Assembly: GCA_022837595.1 (NCBI GenBank)
Contig: JALHFX010000023.1
Location: forward strand, 1-37,394
DNA length: 37,394 nucleotides
Direction of reading: 5' to 3'
From: Propionibacterium sp.
GTDB lineage: Bacteria; Actinomycetota; Actinomycetes; Propionibacteriales; Propionibacteriaceae
The notes beneath the pieces are model-generated. The model worked only from the letters and a program-made list of their open reading frames with translations, did not search any database and was not told the origin of the DNA. Both the position numbers and the translations under genes were made by a program. Below are positions 16,058-24,971 of this stretch, piece after piece (the first letter of the stretch is position 1; each line of letters opens with the position of its first letter).

Positions 16058-17037
16058 CACGGCCACCTCGCAGCCATCGAGACCGCACCCAATGAGGCGA
16101 CGAACGCGAACGCGAGCGAATAGAGCGCCCAGCGCGCCGTCACTTCCTTCTTCACGTCCTCATATGTCACGTCCGAACGCAGCCGATCATAGGCATTATT
16201 CAGCTGGTCGGCAGATTTCGCGTCCACGGCGACCCCACCGGTGGTCGTTGCGATCTGCTGCAGCATCGCGGTGTCGGGCGCGACGTTATAGCGCTGCCCG
16301 TCGAGGTCCACGTAGCCGTTGAGGGTCCCGAAGGCGATCGTGTCGACGATCACATCCTGGTCGCGCGCGTCCACCGCAGCCTGTTCGGGAGAGACCTCGC
16401 CACCGGTATTCGAACCGTCCGAAAGCAGGATGATCATTCCCGGAGCCGGCTCCTGCCCCTCCTCCCCCGGGGCTTGCGCGATCGCGCCCAGAGCGACCAC
16501 CAAGGCATCGCCGATATTCGTGCCGTCCTCCAGACCGAGCGAATCGATCAGACGGACGATCATGCCGCGGTCGTTGGTCGGCGGTGACAGCACCCTGGGG
16601 CTGCCCGACAACGCGACGAGTGCGACGTTGAAGGACGTGGGCAGTTGACCGATGAAATCCGTCGCGGCCTGCTTCGATGCCTCAAGACGGTCGGGTGAGA
16701 TATCGGTGGCGGCCATCGACTGCGAAAGATCGAGCACCAACACCACGGTGGCCCTCTCTCTGGGAATCTTCTCGGTGCCCGCGGGTCTTGCCCAGGCACC
16801 GGTGATCGCGACCAGCGCGCACAACGTCATCGCTACCGAAATGTGGCGCCGCCATTGGGACTGTTTGGGCAGCACTGCTCCGACGATGCCGGTCTGGGTG
16901 TACCGCATGCCGCGGTTGCGCTTCAACCGCAACAAGATGACATAGACGATCAACAAGACCGGCAGGATGAGCAGTGCCCACAACCGTTCTGGATTGAAGA
17001 ACTCCCATAGCCAAACCTTGGTCGCATCACCGGTCAC
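16057..17037 (-). CDS. VWA domain-containing membrane protein (first of pair)
   Basis: This 326-residue protein is a paralogue of the next gene and has the same plan: membrane segments at about 18-37 and 67-84, a VWA domain with the MIDAS motif DLSQS at 103-107, an SDGSNTGG loop, and a C-terminal membrane segment at about 304-322. Both end in AARWP. The GTG start at 17037 overlaps the DUF58 stop in a GTGA arrangement, which points to coupled translation. The pair probably arose by tandem duplication and may form a heteromeric complex. Similar genes follow moxR1 in mycobacteria. Confidence 0.9.
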   Translation of the reverse strand: MTGDATKVWLWEFFNPERLWALLILPVLLIVYVILLRLKRNRGMRYTQTGIVGAVLPKQSQWRRHISVAMTLCALVAITGAWARPAGTEKIPRERATVVLVLDLSQSMAATDISPDRLEASKQAATDFIGQLPTSFNVALVALSGSPRVLSPPTNDRGMIVRLIDSLGLEDGTNIGDALVVALGAIAQAPGEEGQEPAPGMIILLSDGSNTGGEVSPEQAAVDARDQDVIVDTIAFGTLNGYVDLDGQRYNVAPDTAMLQQIATTTGGVAVDAKSADQLNNAYDRLRSDVTYEDVKKEVTARWALYSLAFAFVASLGAVSMAARWP

Positions 17038-18107
17038 TTGGCCACCCCCTGCGGCGGCTGGTGTAGCACTGCGGCGGTCCGTCGGTAGGTCAGCACGAAC
17101 CGGGCGATATCGGTCACCCAGTCACGATCGGTCTGCAATCTGATGTGCCCCACACCTGCGCGACGCATCGCAGCGGCCGTCCGCTCACGCTGGGCAGCGC
17201 TGGCCTGGTCAATCATCCGCCGGGCTCTGGCGTCCGAGGTATTGACGAAGCGGACGAAATCAGTCTCCGGATCACGAATGAGCAGCTCGCCCACATCGGG
17301 GAACTCCATCTCGCCCGCGTCAATCACCTCGACGCACAAGACCTGATTGCGCACCGCGAGTCGCCGCAACGGACGCTCCCAGCTTGGTTGGCTCAACGGA
17401 TCGACTTCTTGATCACCAGGTTCAAGGAAATCGGACACCACCATCCGCATACCGCGACGCCGTTGGGTGCGGATCAGCGCCTCGATTCCTTCGGCCAGCC
17501 CCAGCGTGGCCGGCTGATTATCGCGCTCGATCGGATCGTCCAGGAGTTTGCCAAGCAAACCGTAGAGAGCCTGGCGTCCTGATCGGGCCGGGAAACGTTT
17601 GACCGAGTCAGAATGCATCACCATGCCGCCGAAGCGGTCGCCCATTTTCTGGCTGATGAACCCGAGCGTGGCGATCGCGGCGATGCCGAGATCGCGTTTG
17701 GTCACGCCCGCAGTGCCCCAGTTCATTGAGGGAGTCGCATCGAGCAGCGCCCAAACCTCGAGTTCGCGGTCAGCTATCGTATCACGCACATGCGGCACCG
17801 TGGTGCGCGCGGTGACCGCCCAGTCCATGCGGCGCACATCGTCTTGTCCGGGAACGTAGACGCGGGCATCATTCAGGTCAGCGCCGGGCCCGGGCAGCAG
17901 CCCGAGATGATCGCCCTGTAAGAATCCTTCGAGGCGTCGCACAACGGTCAACTCCAGGCGGCGCAGCGCGGCCTCGGGTGCCAGCTTGTTGAGCGGAACC
18001 GTGGGACCACTGGGTTCGCGCAAGACGCTGTGCGCGGCGCCGACATCGCGTCGGCTGTTCGCCTGCGTCGTGCCGGTCTTCGAGACCGTGAAATCGGGTC
18101 CGTTCAT
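17034..18107 (-). CDS. DUF58 domain-containing protein
   Basis: This 357-residue protein belongs to the DUF58 family that accompanies MoxR ATPases. Core features are the GADLNDARVYVPGQDDVRRMDW segment, with the invariant YxPGDDxRxxDW-like motif, followed by WALLDATPSMNWG, a VWA-like DxTxS metal site. A long soluble C-terminal part follows; no clear membrane segment is seen. The ATG at 18107 lies 13 nt after the moxR stop, with AGG six bases upstream. The longer in-frame extension overlaps moxR and looks unlike protein sequence. The function is unknown, but linkage to MoxR and VWA proteins is nearly universal in the family. Confidence 0.88.
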   Translation of the reverse strand: MNGPDFTVSKTGTTQANSRRDVGAAHSVLREPSGPTVPLNKLAPEAALRRLELTVVRRLEGFLQGDHLGLLPGPGADLNDARVYVPGQDDVRRMDWAVTARTTVPHVRDTIADRELEVWALLDATPSMNWGTAGVTKRDLGIAAIATLGFISQKMGDRFGGMVMHSDSVKRFPARSGRQALYGLLGKLLDDPIERDNQPATLGLAEGIEALIRTQRRRGMRMVVSDFLEPGDQEVDPLSQPSWERPLRRLAVRNQVLCVEVIDAGEMEFPDVGELLIRDPETDFVRFVNTSDARARRMIDQASAAQRERTAAAMRRAGVGHIRLQTDRDWVTDIARFVLTYRRTAAVLHQPPQGVAK

Positions 18108-18120
18108 CTGCGCCTGAAGA

Positions 18121-19179
18121 TCACTCGTAGGCCGGCTGATGACGGTGCTGGGTTCGGGCTGCGGCGCGCTGCTCCTGGTTCCACACCGGGGTCGGGGCGG
18201 GCACCATCGCGAGGATGCGCTCCACGACCTGTAGTGCCGAAATGTTATCGGCAATGGCGTCGAAGCTGAGTACCATGCGGTGTGCCATCACGTCCTTCGC
18301 GATCGCCTGCACATCGGTCGGCAGCACGTAGTCGCGACCGTGAATCAGCGCGACCGCCCGGGCCGCAGCGGTCAGACCCAATGTGGCGCGCGAAGAGTTG
18401 CCGATCTGGATCACCCGGGTGAGGTCGGGCATGTTGAACTCGGCCGGGTTACGGGTGGCCAACACCAGCCGGACGATGTACTCAGCGACCAGATTGTGGA
18501 CGAAAACGTGCGAGGCCATACCTTGCAACTTGAATGTCAGCTCGGGATTCAGGATCTGCCGCGCCGTCGGCGGGGTGACAGACATCCGGCGCAGAATCTC
18601 GAACTCCTCATTGCCCTTCGGATAGGGCACATCGACCTTGAGGAGGAAGCGGTCGCGCTGAGCCTCGGGCAGCGGGTAGACGCCCTCAGACTCGACCGGG
18701 TTCTGGGTCGCGATGACGATGAACGGCTTCTTCATCGGAAAAGTCTGGCCGGCGATCGAGACCTGCCTCTCCGCCATCAACTCGAGCATTGCGGACTGTA
18801 CCTTGGCGGGTGCTCGGTTGATCTCGTCGGCCAGCACGAAGTTCGTGAAGACCGGGCCGAGTTCGATATCGAAAGCCTCCTTGGACGCCAGGTAGACGCG
18901 AGTGCCGACGATATCGGAGGGCACCAGATCGGGGGTGAACTGGATGCGCGCGAAAGAACCGCCGACCACGGTGGCGAAAGTGCGCACGGCCAGCGTCTTC
19001 GCGGTACCAGGAACACCCTCGAGGAGGATATGTCCGTTCGCCAGCAGACCCGCCATCAGCTGCTCAACCATGTGCTCTTGGCCGACGATAACCTGCTGCA
19101 CCTCAGCGATAGCCTCGCCCACCACCTTCGCGGCGTCTTGGATGGACAGCGACAGCTGAGTGCCTGGCGTGCTGGTCAA
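18121..19179 (-). CDS. MoxR-type AAA+ ATPase
   Basis: MoxR proteins are AAA+ chaperone-like ATPases. The 352-residue protein has Walker A GVPGTAKT at 55-62, a Walker B/sensor segment LADEINRAP, the ATQNPVE sensor and an AQRDRF arginine-finger region. The TTG start at 19179 is chosen because AGGAGAG lies four or five bases upstream and the usual family N-terminus follows; upstream in-frame sequence to 19275 is not family-like. It is the first gene of the operon moxR-DUF58-VWA-VWA, with gaps of 13 nt or overlaps throughout. It is divergent from a membrane protein gene, with about 260 bp between the starts in which no clear promoter was recognised. Confidence 0.92.
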   Translation of the reverse strand: MTSTPGTQLSLSIQDAAKVVGEAIAEVQQVIVGQEHMVEQLMAGLLANGHILLEGVPGTAKTLAVRTFATVVGGSFARIQFTPDLVPSDIVGTRVYLASKEAFDIELGPVFTNFVLADEINRAPAKVQSAMLELMAERQVSIAGQTFPMKKPFIVIATQNPVESEGVYPLPEAQRDRFLLKVDVPYPKGNEEFEILRRMSVTPPTARQILNPELTFKLQGMASHVFVHNLVAEYIVRLVLATRNPAEFNMPDLTRVIQIGNSSRATLGLTAAARAVALIHGRDYVLPTDVQAIAKDVMAHRMVLSFDAIADNISALQVVERILAMVPAPTPVWNQEQRAAARTQHRHQPAYE

Positions 19180-19439
19180 GATTCTCTCCTGTGGCTGGGA
19201 GGCCGCGTACGGGTTCGTCCATCTGACGCCTGGCCACTCGGGTCGCTCATGAGCTGCCGACCGATGAAGATCCATGCGTCCCTGTCACGATACCCTCCCT
19301 GGGAGCCTGGCCATAGAGCCTCCAGCTGTGCGTCCGCTGTGAAGGCTGGATGATTACTCCTCGCATAGCGTCCAAACCGAACCCGGTTATCGAGAGATCC
19401 CACTTCGGGTTAGTCCGCAGATGTGGTGAGATTGAGGCG

Positions 19440-20444
19440 ATGTCCGATTTTTCAGCGAACCAGCCCGGTCCTCCGCCAGCCTCGGTGGCGCCCGGCGCTC
19501 CCCAGCCTGCTTCGGGTTCACCGGGGGATTTGCATCCTGTTCCGCTGTTGGTGAGCGACCCACCCAAAATCGGCGACTTCTGGCTGGACGCACGGCTGAC
19601 TGCCCGCGAAGCAGGCATCGTCTACATCGGGCACGCTGACGACCAGCCGGCCGTAATGCTGCTCGTCCTCTCTGCGGGGGCTGCGGCCGATCCTGCGGCA
19701 CGCGACCGGTTAGCCGGCGAAGTCAACAAACTCTATGCCGAATCAGTGATAGCCCGCGGCGGCGACGGCCAGGATGGCGGCCGCTTGGGATTCAAATACC
19801 GTAGTGAAGCCGATGACCCGGTATCTCCGGAGGATCGTCCGATCGCGCCCTGGGTCGCTTTGGACTATGACGGCTCCTTCGACGCCCATGCCGAGGCTGA
19901 CCGGCTGTTGCGTTCGGTCGATTTATCCACGACTCCCCTACTCGGACGCGCCGCAGGCCCCGACTACCGGCTTCATTGGCTGGACGACGCGCGGCCGGGC
20001 GCCTGGCGGGTTTGGCCGGCGGCGTTCCCGGGGCGACATGACCGGGCAGGCTGGGTGCCGCTGGCCGTCTCATGGTCGTTGACCATTCTGCTGTGCGGTT
20101 TGGCTTTGCTCATCGCTGTGCTGCTCTTTCAGAATTCGCCGCCGGAGTCACCGCAGCCGCCGGTACCGACGAATCAAGAACAATCAGGTGGGGGCGAGCC
20201 CTCCGAGAGTGGTTCTGCTGAGGGTGAGCCCAGCAGCGAGGAGTCGGAGTCGTCTGAGGAAGCTGGCGAGGAATCGGCTTCTCCCGAAGAAAGCGGAGAT
20301 CAGTCAGAATCGCCCCAGGAGTCCAGTAGCGAGCAGACCAGCCCCGGAGATGGCCACTCCCCGTCCAAGGAACCTTCGATGGGCACGGCGGGCGAAGGCA
20401 CAGCCACCGATACTCAGCCGCCGACGAACAACACCAGGCTCTGA
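19440..20444 (+). CDS. conserved actinobacterial membrane protein with acidic Ser/Glu-rich tail
   Basis: No function is known to me. The 334-residue protein has a Pro/Ala-rich start, a soluble domain at about 42-200 beginning with GDFWLDARLTAREAG and containing RGGDGQDGGRLGFKYRSE, one membrane segment at about 206-230, and a tail of about 100 residues made largely of Ser, Glu, Pro and Gly. Similar proteins occur in Nocardioides-like genomes. By the positive-inside rule (GRHDRAG before the segment) the N-terminal domain should be cytoplasmic and the acidic tail outside. The ATG at 19440 has GAGG only two bases upstream; an ATG at 19350, with GAAGG four bases upstream, would add 30 residues. 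The start is unsure. It is divergent from moxR. Confidence 0.72.
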   Translation: MSDFSANQPGPPPASVAPGAPQPASGSPGDLHPVPLLVSDPPKIGDFWLDARLTAREAGIVYIGHADDQPAVMLLVLSAGAAADPAARDRLAGEVNKLYAESVIARGGDGQDGGRLGFKYRSEADDPVSPEDRPIAPWVALDYDGSFDAHAEADRLLRSVDLSTTPLLGRAAGPDYRLHWLDDARPGAWRVWPAAFPGRHDRAGWVPLAVSWSLTILLCGLALLIAVLLFQNSPPESPQPPVPTNQEQSGGGEPSESGSAEGEPSSEESESSEEAGEESASPEESGDQSESPQESSSEQTSPGDGHSPSKEPSMGTAGEGTATDTQPPTNNTRL

Positions 20445-20542
20445 GGTGCTCGGATGGACTGTTCAGCTGACCTCCAAGATCCGATCGTCGTGTCTGGCAC
20501 GAGCCACGGTGAGCGACCGGTGCGCGCTGGTGAGGTTCCCCG

Positions 20543-21349
20543 ATGAATCCCTTTGACGTCATCGTGACCGATCTCGACGGGACCTTTCTCACCGATGACA
20601 AGCAGATCCCCGACTTGAACGCCCGAGCCGTGCGGTTGGCGGCCGAGCGCGGTATCCCAACGGTCTTCGCATCCGGGCGTCCGCTGCGCTGGTTCGGGGT
20701 GCTCGATTCGTTATCGGATACTCACGGCTGGGCAATAGCGGCGAACGGTGCGGTCACCTTCGATCTCACCACCCACCAGGTCGCCCAGGTTCGTCCGATC
20801 TCGGCTGCTCTCGGGCTCGCCACCGCCCAGCAGCTGCGCGACCGGCTACCCCACGCAGTCTTCGCCGCAGAGTTCATCTCCGGCTGGGGCACCGAGCCCG
20901 CGTTCGCCGCCCACGCTCGCGAGGCCGCCTCATTCCGGGCGCCGCTCGACGAACTGGTGGATCACGATCAGATCGTCAAACTCATCGTCATCGACCCAAC
21001 CACCCGCACCGACGAGTTGGCTGCCATCGCCAGGCGAATCGTCGGCGACCAGGTGACGATAACGTTCAGTTTCGTCTCCGATGCCGGCATGCTGGAATTG
21101 TCGGCTCCCGGCGTCAGTAAAGGCTTGGCGCTACGGGAGTTGCTGAGCGATCTCGGCTCGTCACCTGAGCGGATGATCGCCTTCGGCGATATGCCGAATG
21201 ATCTGCAAATGCTCGAGTTGGCCGGCCAGAGCTATGTGATGGAGTCTTCCCACCCGAGTGTGCTGAACGCGGGATACTTCCGCGCAGGCGATAACAATGC
21301 CGGTGGTGTCGGACGCACGATACTGCGATTACTCGGCCAGCAGGTGTGA
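20543..21349 (+). CDS. HAD superfamily phosphatase, Cof type
   Basis: This 268-residue protein is a haloacid dehalogenase-fold hydrolase of the Cof (type IIB) subfamily that removes phosphate from small metabolites. Motif I DLDGT is at 10-14 with the nucleophile Asp10, motif II is at FASGRP (42-47), the conserved Lys is in GVSKG at 190-194, and motif IV GDMPND is at 215-220. The cap between motifs II and III is shorter than in typical Cof proteins. The ATG at 20543 has GAGG seven bases upstream. It is convergent with the transporter gene, only 20 bp away, so the two transcripts must overlap or end very close together. Confidence 0.9.
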   Translation: MNPFDVIVTDLDGTFLTDDKQIPDLNARAVRLAAERGIPTVFASGRPLRWFGVLDSLSDTHGWAIAANGAVTFDLTTHQVAQVRPISAALGLATAQQLRDRLPHAVFAAEFISGWGTEPAFAAHAREAASFRAPLDELVDHDQIVKLIVIDPTTRTDELAAIARRIVGDQVTITFSFVSDAGMLELSAPGVSKGLALRELLSDLGSSPERMIAFGDMPNDLQMLELAGQSYVMESSHPSVLNAGYFRAGDNNAGGVGRTILRLLGQQV

Positions 21350-21369
21350 GGGCATCAGCGAGGCAGCAC

Positions 21370-22809
21370 TCAACGCAGCAGGGAGTGTTCGGTGTGCTCC
21401 TTGACCGGGATTATCGCTACGAGGCCGAGCAGAAGCACCACCACGATGCCCAAGATCCCCCAGTATTGGGTATTTGATTCACCGGTGATGAGTGCCCCCA
21501 ACCAAATCGCGATGCCGAACAGCGCTGGCGAAAGGAACGAGACGACCCGGCCGGTGGTCGCATAGAGGCCGAAGACTTCACCGGCTTTACCTTCGGGAAT
21601 CAGCCTGGCCAAGAAGCTGCGTGAGGCCGATTGCGCCGGCCCGACGAAAACGCACATGATCAGGCCGGCAACCCAGTAGACGATCGCTCCCTTGTCGTGT
21701 AGGAGGAAAATCACGATCCCCATCACCAGGAGCGCGACGAGTGAGATCAGAATGACCTTCTTGGGGCCGATCTTGTCGTCGAGAAGGCCGAAGGCGATCG
21801 TCGACAGCCCAGCAACGATATTCGCGGCGGCACCGAAGATCACCACCTCTCCGCTGGTGAAGCCGAAGGTTCCGGCCGCGATCACCGCGCCGAACGCGAA
21901 GATCCCGGCAAGCCCATCACGGAAGAGTGCTGAAGCGACCAGAAAGTAGACGGTATGCCGGCTGACCGCCCAGAGCCTGCGGATGGTTGCGACCAATTCC
22001 GCGTAGGACGCGACGACCGGCGCAAGCCAGCTCCAGATCCAGCGCGGCTTCCTGCCCCAATAGACCTCGACACCTGGAATCGCAGTGTGGCCGGGGTGCG
22101 GCTTGTCGTGCAGGTTGAGGAAGGTGGGCATGGTGAAGATCAGCGTCCACACGGCGCAGACGAGCATCGAGACTCTGATATCCATGCCGTTATCGCCGGT
22201 CACACCGAACCAGCCAACGTCAGGCTGGATGAAACCGAAGTAGATGACCAGCAGCACGAGGATGCCGCCCAGGTAGCCCATTCCCCAGCCGAAGCCTGAA
22301 ACCCGACCTACGTTCGCCTCACCGGCCACCTCGTCCAGCAGCGAGTTGTAGTTAACCCCGGCGATCTCACTCACAATGGAGCCGACTGCGAGCAGGCTCA
22401 GGCCCAACCACAGATAGGACGGTTCAGGCCGGACGAAATACAGTGCGGCCGAGATCAGTGCCAACGTCCAAGTGAGGCCACGCAGCACTGCGACCGTGCG
22501 TCCGCTGCGGTCCGCGGTCTGCCCGAGAACAGGCGCGGCCAACGCCACCGCGAAGCCGGCGATCGTGATCGAAACCGAAAGGGCCTGCGAGGTGAAGTTG
22601 GTATCCCCGAAGGACGAACTCGTCAGGTAGACCGCGAAGACGAACGTGATGATCACGGTGTTGAAGGGCTGAGTGCCCCAGTCCCACATCGCCCAGCTGA
22701 GGATCGTCCTCTTGGAGGTTTGTTTGACGCGTTTCAACGCGGTCTGTGGTTCAGCGGAGCTCGGGTGCGTGTCGGGCGCGGCTTTGTCCGGTTCCGGAGC
22801 AGTGCTCAT
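21370..22809 (-). CDS. MFS transporter, UMF1 (Atg22-like) family
   Basis: This 479-residue integral membrane protein has about 12 hydrophobic segments. The first contains the WDWGTQPFNTVI motif, matching the WDWANSAF-type signature of the UMF1 family. A cytoplasmic DRSGRT segment follows the second or third helix, as in MFS motif A. The substrate is unknown. The ATG overlaps the parE stop as ATGA, so it is translated from the parE message. Confidence 0.88.
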   Translation of the reverse strand: MSTAPEPDKAAPDTHPSSAEPQTALKRVKQTSKRTILSWAMWDWGTQPFNTVIITFVFAVYLTSSSFGDTNFTSQALSVSITIAGFAVALAAPVLGQTADRSGRTVAVLRGLTWTLALISAALYFVRPEPSYLWLGLSLLAVGSIVSEIAGVNYNSLLDEVAGEANVGRVSGFGWGMGYLGGILVLLVIYFGFIQPDVGWFGVTGDNGMDIRVSMLVCAVWTLIFTMPTFLNLHDKPHPGHTAIPGVEVYWGRKPRWIWSWLAPVVASYAELVATIRRLWAVSRHTVYFLVASALFRDGLAGIFAFGAVIAAGTFGFTSGEVVIFGAAANIVAGLSTIAFGLLDDKIGPKKVILISLVALLVMGIVIFLLHDKGAIVYWVAGLIMCVFVGPAQSASRSFLARLIPEGKAGEVFGLYATTGRVVSFLSPALFGIAIWLGALITGESNTQYWGILGIVVVLLLGLVAIIPVKEHTEHSLLR

Positions 22810-24896
22810 GCGTCGATCCGGCTGCCGTCGAGCTGGTAGGCGCCTTCGATGATGAACTGCTTGCGGGGGCCGACCTCGTTACCCATCAAGATCTCGAAGG
22901 TCCGCTCAGCCTGTTCGGCATCGTCTACCGTCAGACGCCGCAGCAGCCGCCGCCGGGGATTCATGGTCGTGTCGGCCAGCTGGTCAGCGTCCATCTCGCC
23001 GAGGCCCTTGTAGCGCTGAGGTTCTTTGAACGCCTGGCCTTTCTTGGTGAGTTCCGCCAGTTTGCGTTGATATTCGGGGTCTGAATACGTGTAGATGTAC
23101 TTCTCCATACCGCGCTTCGGCTTGATCAACTCGAAGCGGTGCAGCGGCGGTACTGCGGAGTAAACCCGACCGGCCTCGACCATCGGGCGCATATAACGGA
23201 AGAAGAGCGTGGCGAGCAGGCAGCGGATGTGTGCGCCGTCGGAGTCGGCGTCCGCCATGAAGATGATCTTGCCGTAGCGTGCGGCATCGACATCGAATGT
23301 CTTGCCTGAGCCGGCACCGACCACCTGGATGATCGAGGCGCACTCGACATTCTTCAACATGTCGGCGACGCTGGCCTTCTGCACGTTCAGGATCTTGCCC
23401 CGGATCGGCAGCAGAGCCTGGAATTCGGCGTTGCGGGCCCGGCTCGCGGTGCCCAGTGCGGAGTCGCCCTCGACGATGAAGAGTTCGGCGCTGTCGACCG
23501 ACGGCGAGTGACAGTCTTTGAGTTTGGGTGGCAGGCTGGACGATTCGAGCGCCGTCTTGCGGCGCTGATTTTCCCGGTGAACGCGGGCAGCGATGCGGGC
23601 TCGAGAAGCGTTCGCGACCTTCTCCATGACCTGGCGCGCTTGTGGACGCTCGGCGGTCTTGGTCGAGTTCAGGAAGCGACCGAGTTCGGTCTCGACCACC
23701 TGAGCGACCAGCCGTGCGACCGGCGGAGTGCCCAAGACTTCCTTGGTCTGGCCCTCGAACTGCGGTTCGGGCAGTCGGACGGTGACGACCGCGGTCATCC
23801 CCTCGAGCACGTCGTCCTTGATGATTTCGTCGCCGCTCTTGACCAGCCGGGTACCGTCCAACCCCGACAGGAAAGCCTTCAGAAGGCCGCGCTCGAAGCC
23901 CTGGACGTGGGTGCCACCCTTGGGTGTCGCAACGATATTCACGAATGATCGCTCGACTTTTTCGTACCCGGTTCCCCAGCGCACAGCGATGTCGATGAAC
24001 AGATCACGATCGACATCGGTAGGGATCATCGCTCCCTTGTCATTGAGTACCGGGACGGTCTCGGTGAACGACTCATGGCCTTGAATACGAATCACTTCGG
24101 TGACCGGCGGATCGTGGGACAGGTACTCGGCGAACTCGGAGATACCACCGTCGTGCTTGAACTCCTCGATCACCGGCTCGTCGCCACGCTCATCGGTGAC
24201 GATCAACTCGAGACCCGGTACCAGGAAGCTGGTCTGGCGGGCGCGTTCGATTAGATTGCTCAAAGAAAGCTGAGCGCCCGCAAGGAAGATCTGCCGATCC
24301 GGCCAATAGCGGACGCGGGTCCCGGTGGTCGAACGACTGACCTTGCCGATCTTGCGCAGGCCATGTTGCGGGGTGAATGCTGCGTCCGGGCCTTCACCAT
24401 CGAAGACGCCCGGGACGCCCCGGCGAAAACTCATCGCCCAGGTGGCGCCATTACGGTCAACCTCGACATCGAGGCGGGAGCTGAGGGCGTTGACCACCGA
24501 GGCGCCAACACCGTGCAGGCCACCTGCAACGTTGTAGTTGCCGGTGCCGAACTTACCGCCGGCATGCAGCTTGGTGTAAACGACCTCGACACCGACCAAG
24601 CCAGTGCGCGGTTCGACATCAACGGGGATGCCGCGTCCCTGATCGGCGACGAAGACCGAACCGTCAGCCTGCAGCTTGATCTCGATGGAGTCTCCGAAAC
24701 CGGCCAGGGCTTCGTCCACTGCGTTGTCGATGATCTCCCACAGGCAGTGCATCAACCCGCGCGTGTCGGTTGAGCCGATGTACATGGCCGGACGCTTGCG
24801 GACAGCCTCCAACCCTTCGAGGACGAGCAGGTTCTTCGCCTCGTAGCGGCGGGACGGGTTCGCGCTCGAGGAACTGGTGTTACTGCGTGGTGGCAC
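22806..24896 (-). CDS. parE: DNA topoisomerase IV/gyrase-type subunit B (ParE-like)
   Basis: This 696-residue GyrB/ParE protein supplies the ATPase and part of the cleavage core of a type IIA topoisomerase. It shows the GHKL ATPase motifs (EIIDNAVDEA; DQGRGIPVD; GGLHGVGASVVNAL), the transducer domain, the TOPRIM motifs EGDSALG and DADSDGAHI, and the C-terminal YKGLGEM segment. Position near the primary sigma factor and a DUF7455 gene matches the second, ParE-like copy of Streptomyces and relatives, not the gyrB beside dnaN. No ParC partner is in the window. The GTG at 24896 is the best in-frame start, but no good ribosome site precedes it. Its 5' side faces the 83-bp repeat array, so the promoter must lie in the 75 bp before the array or within it. 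Confidence 0.9.
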   Translation of the reverse strand: MPPRSNTSSSSANPSRRYEAKNLLVLEGLEAVRKRPAMYIGSTDTRGLMHCLWEIIDNAVDEALAGFGDSIEIKLQADGSVFVADQGRGIPVDVEPRTGLVGVEVVYTKLHAGGKFGTGNYNVAGGLHGVGASVVNALSSRLDVEVDRNGATWAMSFRRGVPGVFDGEGPDAAFTPQHGLRKIGKVSRSTTGTRVRYWPDRQIFLAGAQLSLSNLIERARQTSFLVPGLELIVTDERGDEPVIEEFKHDGGISEFAEYLSHDPPVTEVIRIQGHESFTETVPVLNDKGAMIPTDVDRDLFIDIAVRWGTGYEKVERSFVNIVATPKGGTHVQGFERGLLKAFLSGLDGTRLVKSGDEIIKDDVLEGMTAVVTVRLPEPQFEGQTKEVLGTPPVARLVAQVVETELGRFLNSTKTAERPQARQVMEKVANASRARIAARVHRENQRRKTALESSSLPPKLKDCHSPSVDSAELFIVEGDSALGTASRARNAEFQALLPIRGKILNVQKASVADMLKNVECASIIQVVGAGSGKTFDVDAARYGKIIFMADADSDGAHIRCLLATLFFRYMRPMVEAGRVYSAVPPLHRFELIKPKRGMEKYIYTYSDPEYQRKLAELTKKGQAFKEPQRYKGLGEMDADQLADTTMNPRRRLLRRLTVDDAEQAERTFEILMGNEVGPRKQFIIEGAYQLDGSRIDA

Positions 24897-24971
24897 CCAT
24901 CGAGCTTACCGATGAAAGAAGCGAGCGCGGACAAGCGTGATCGCACTCGCGAGTCTCCGCTGCCTGCGAGC

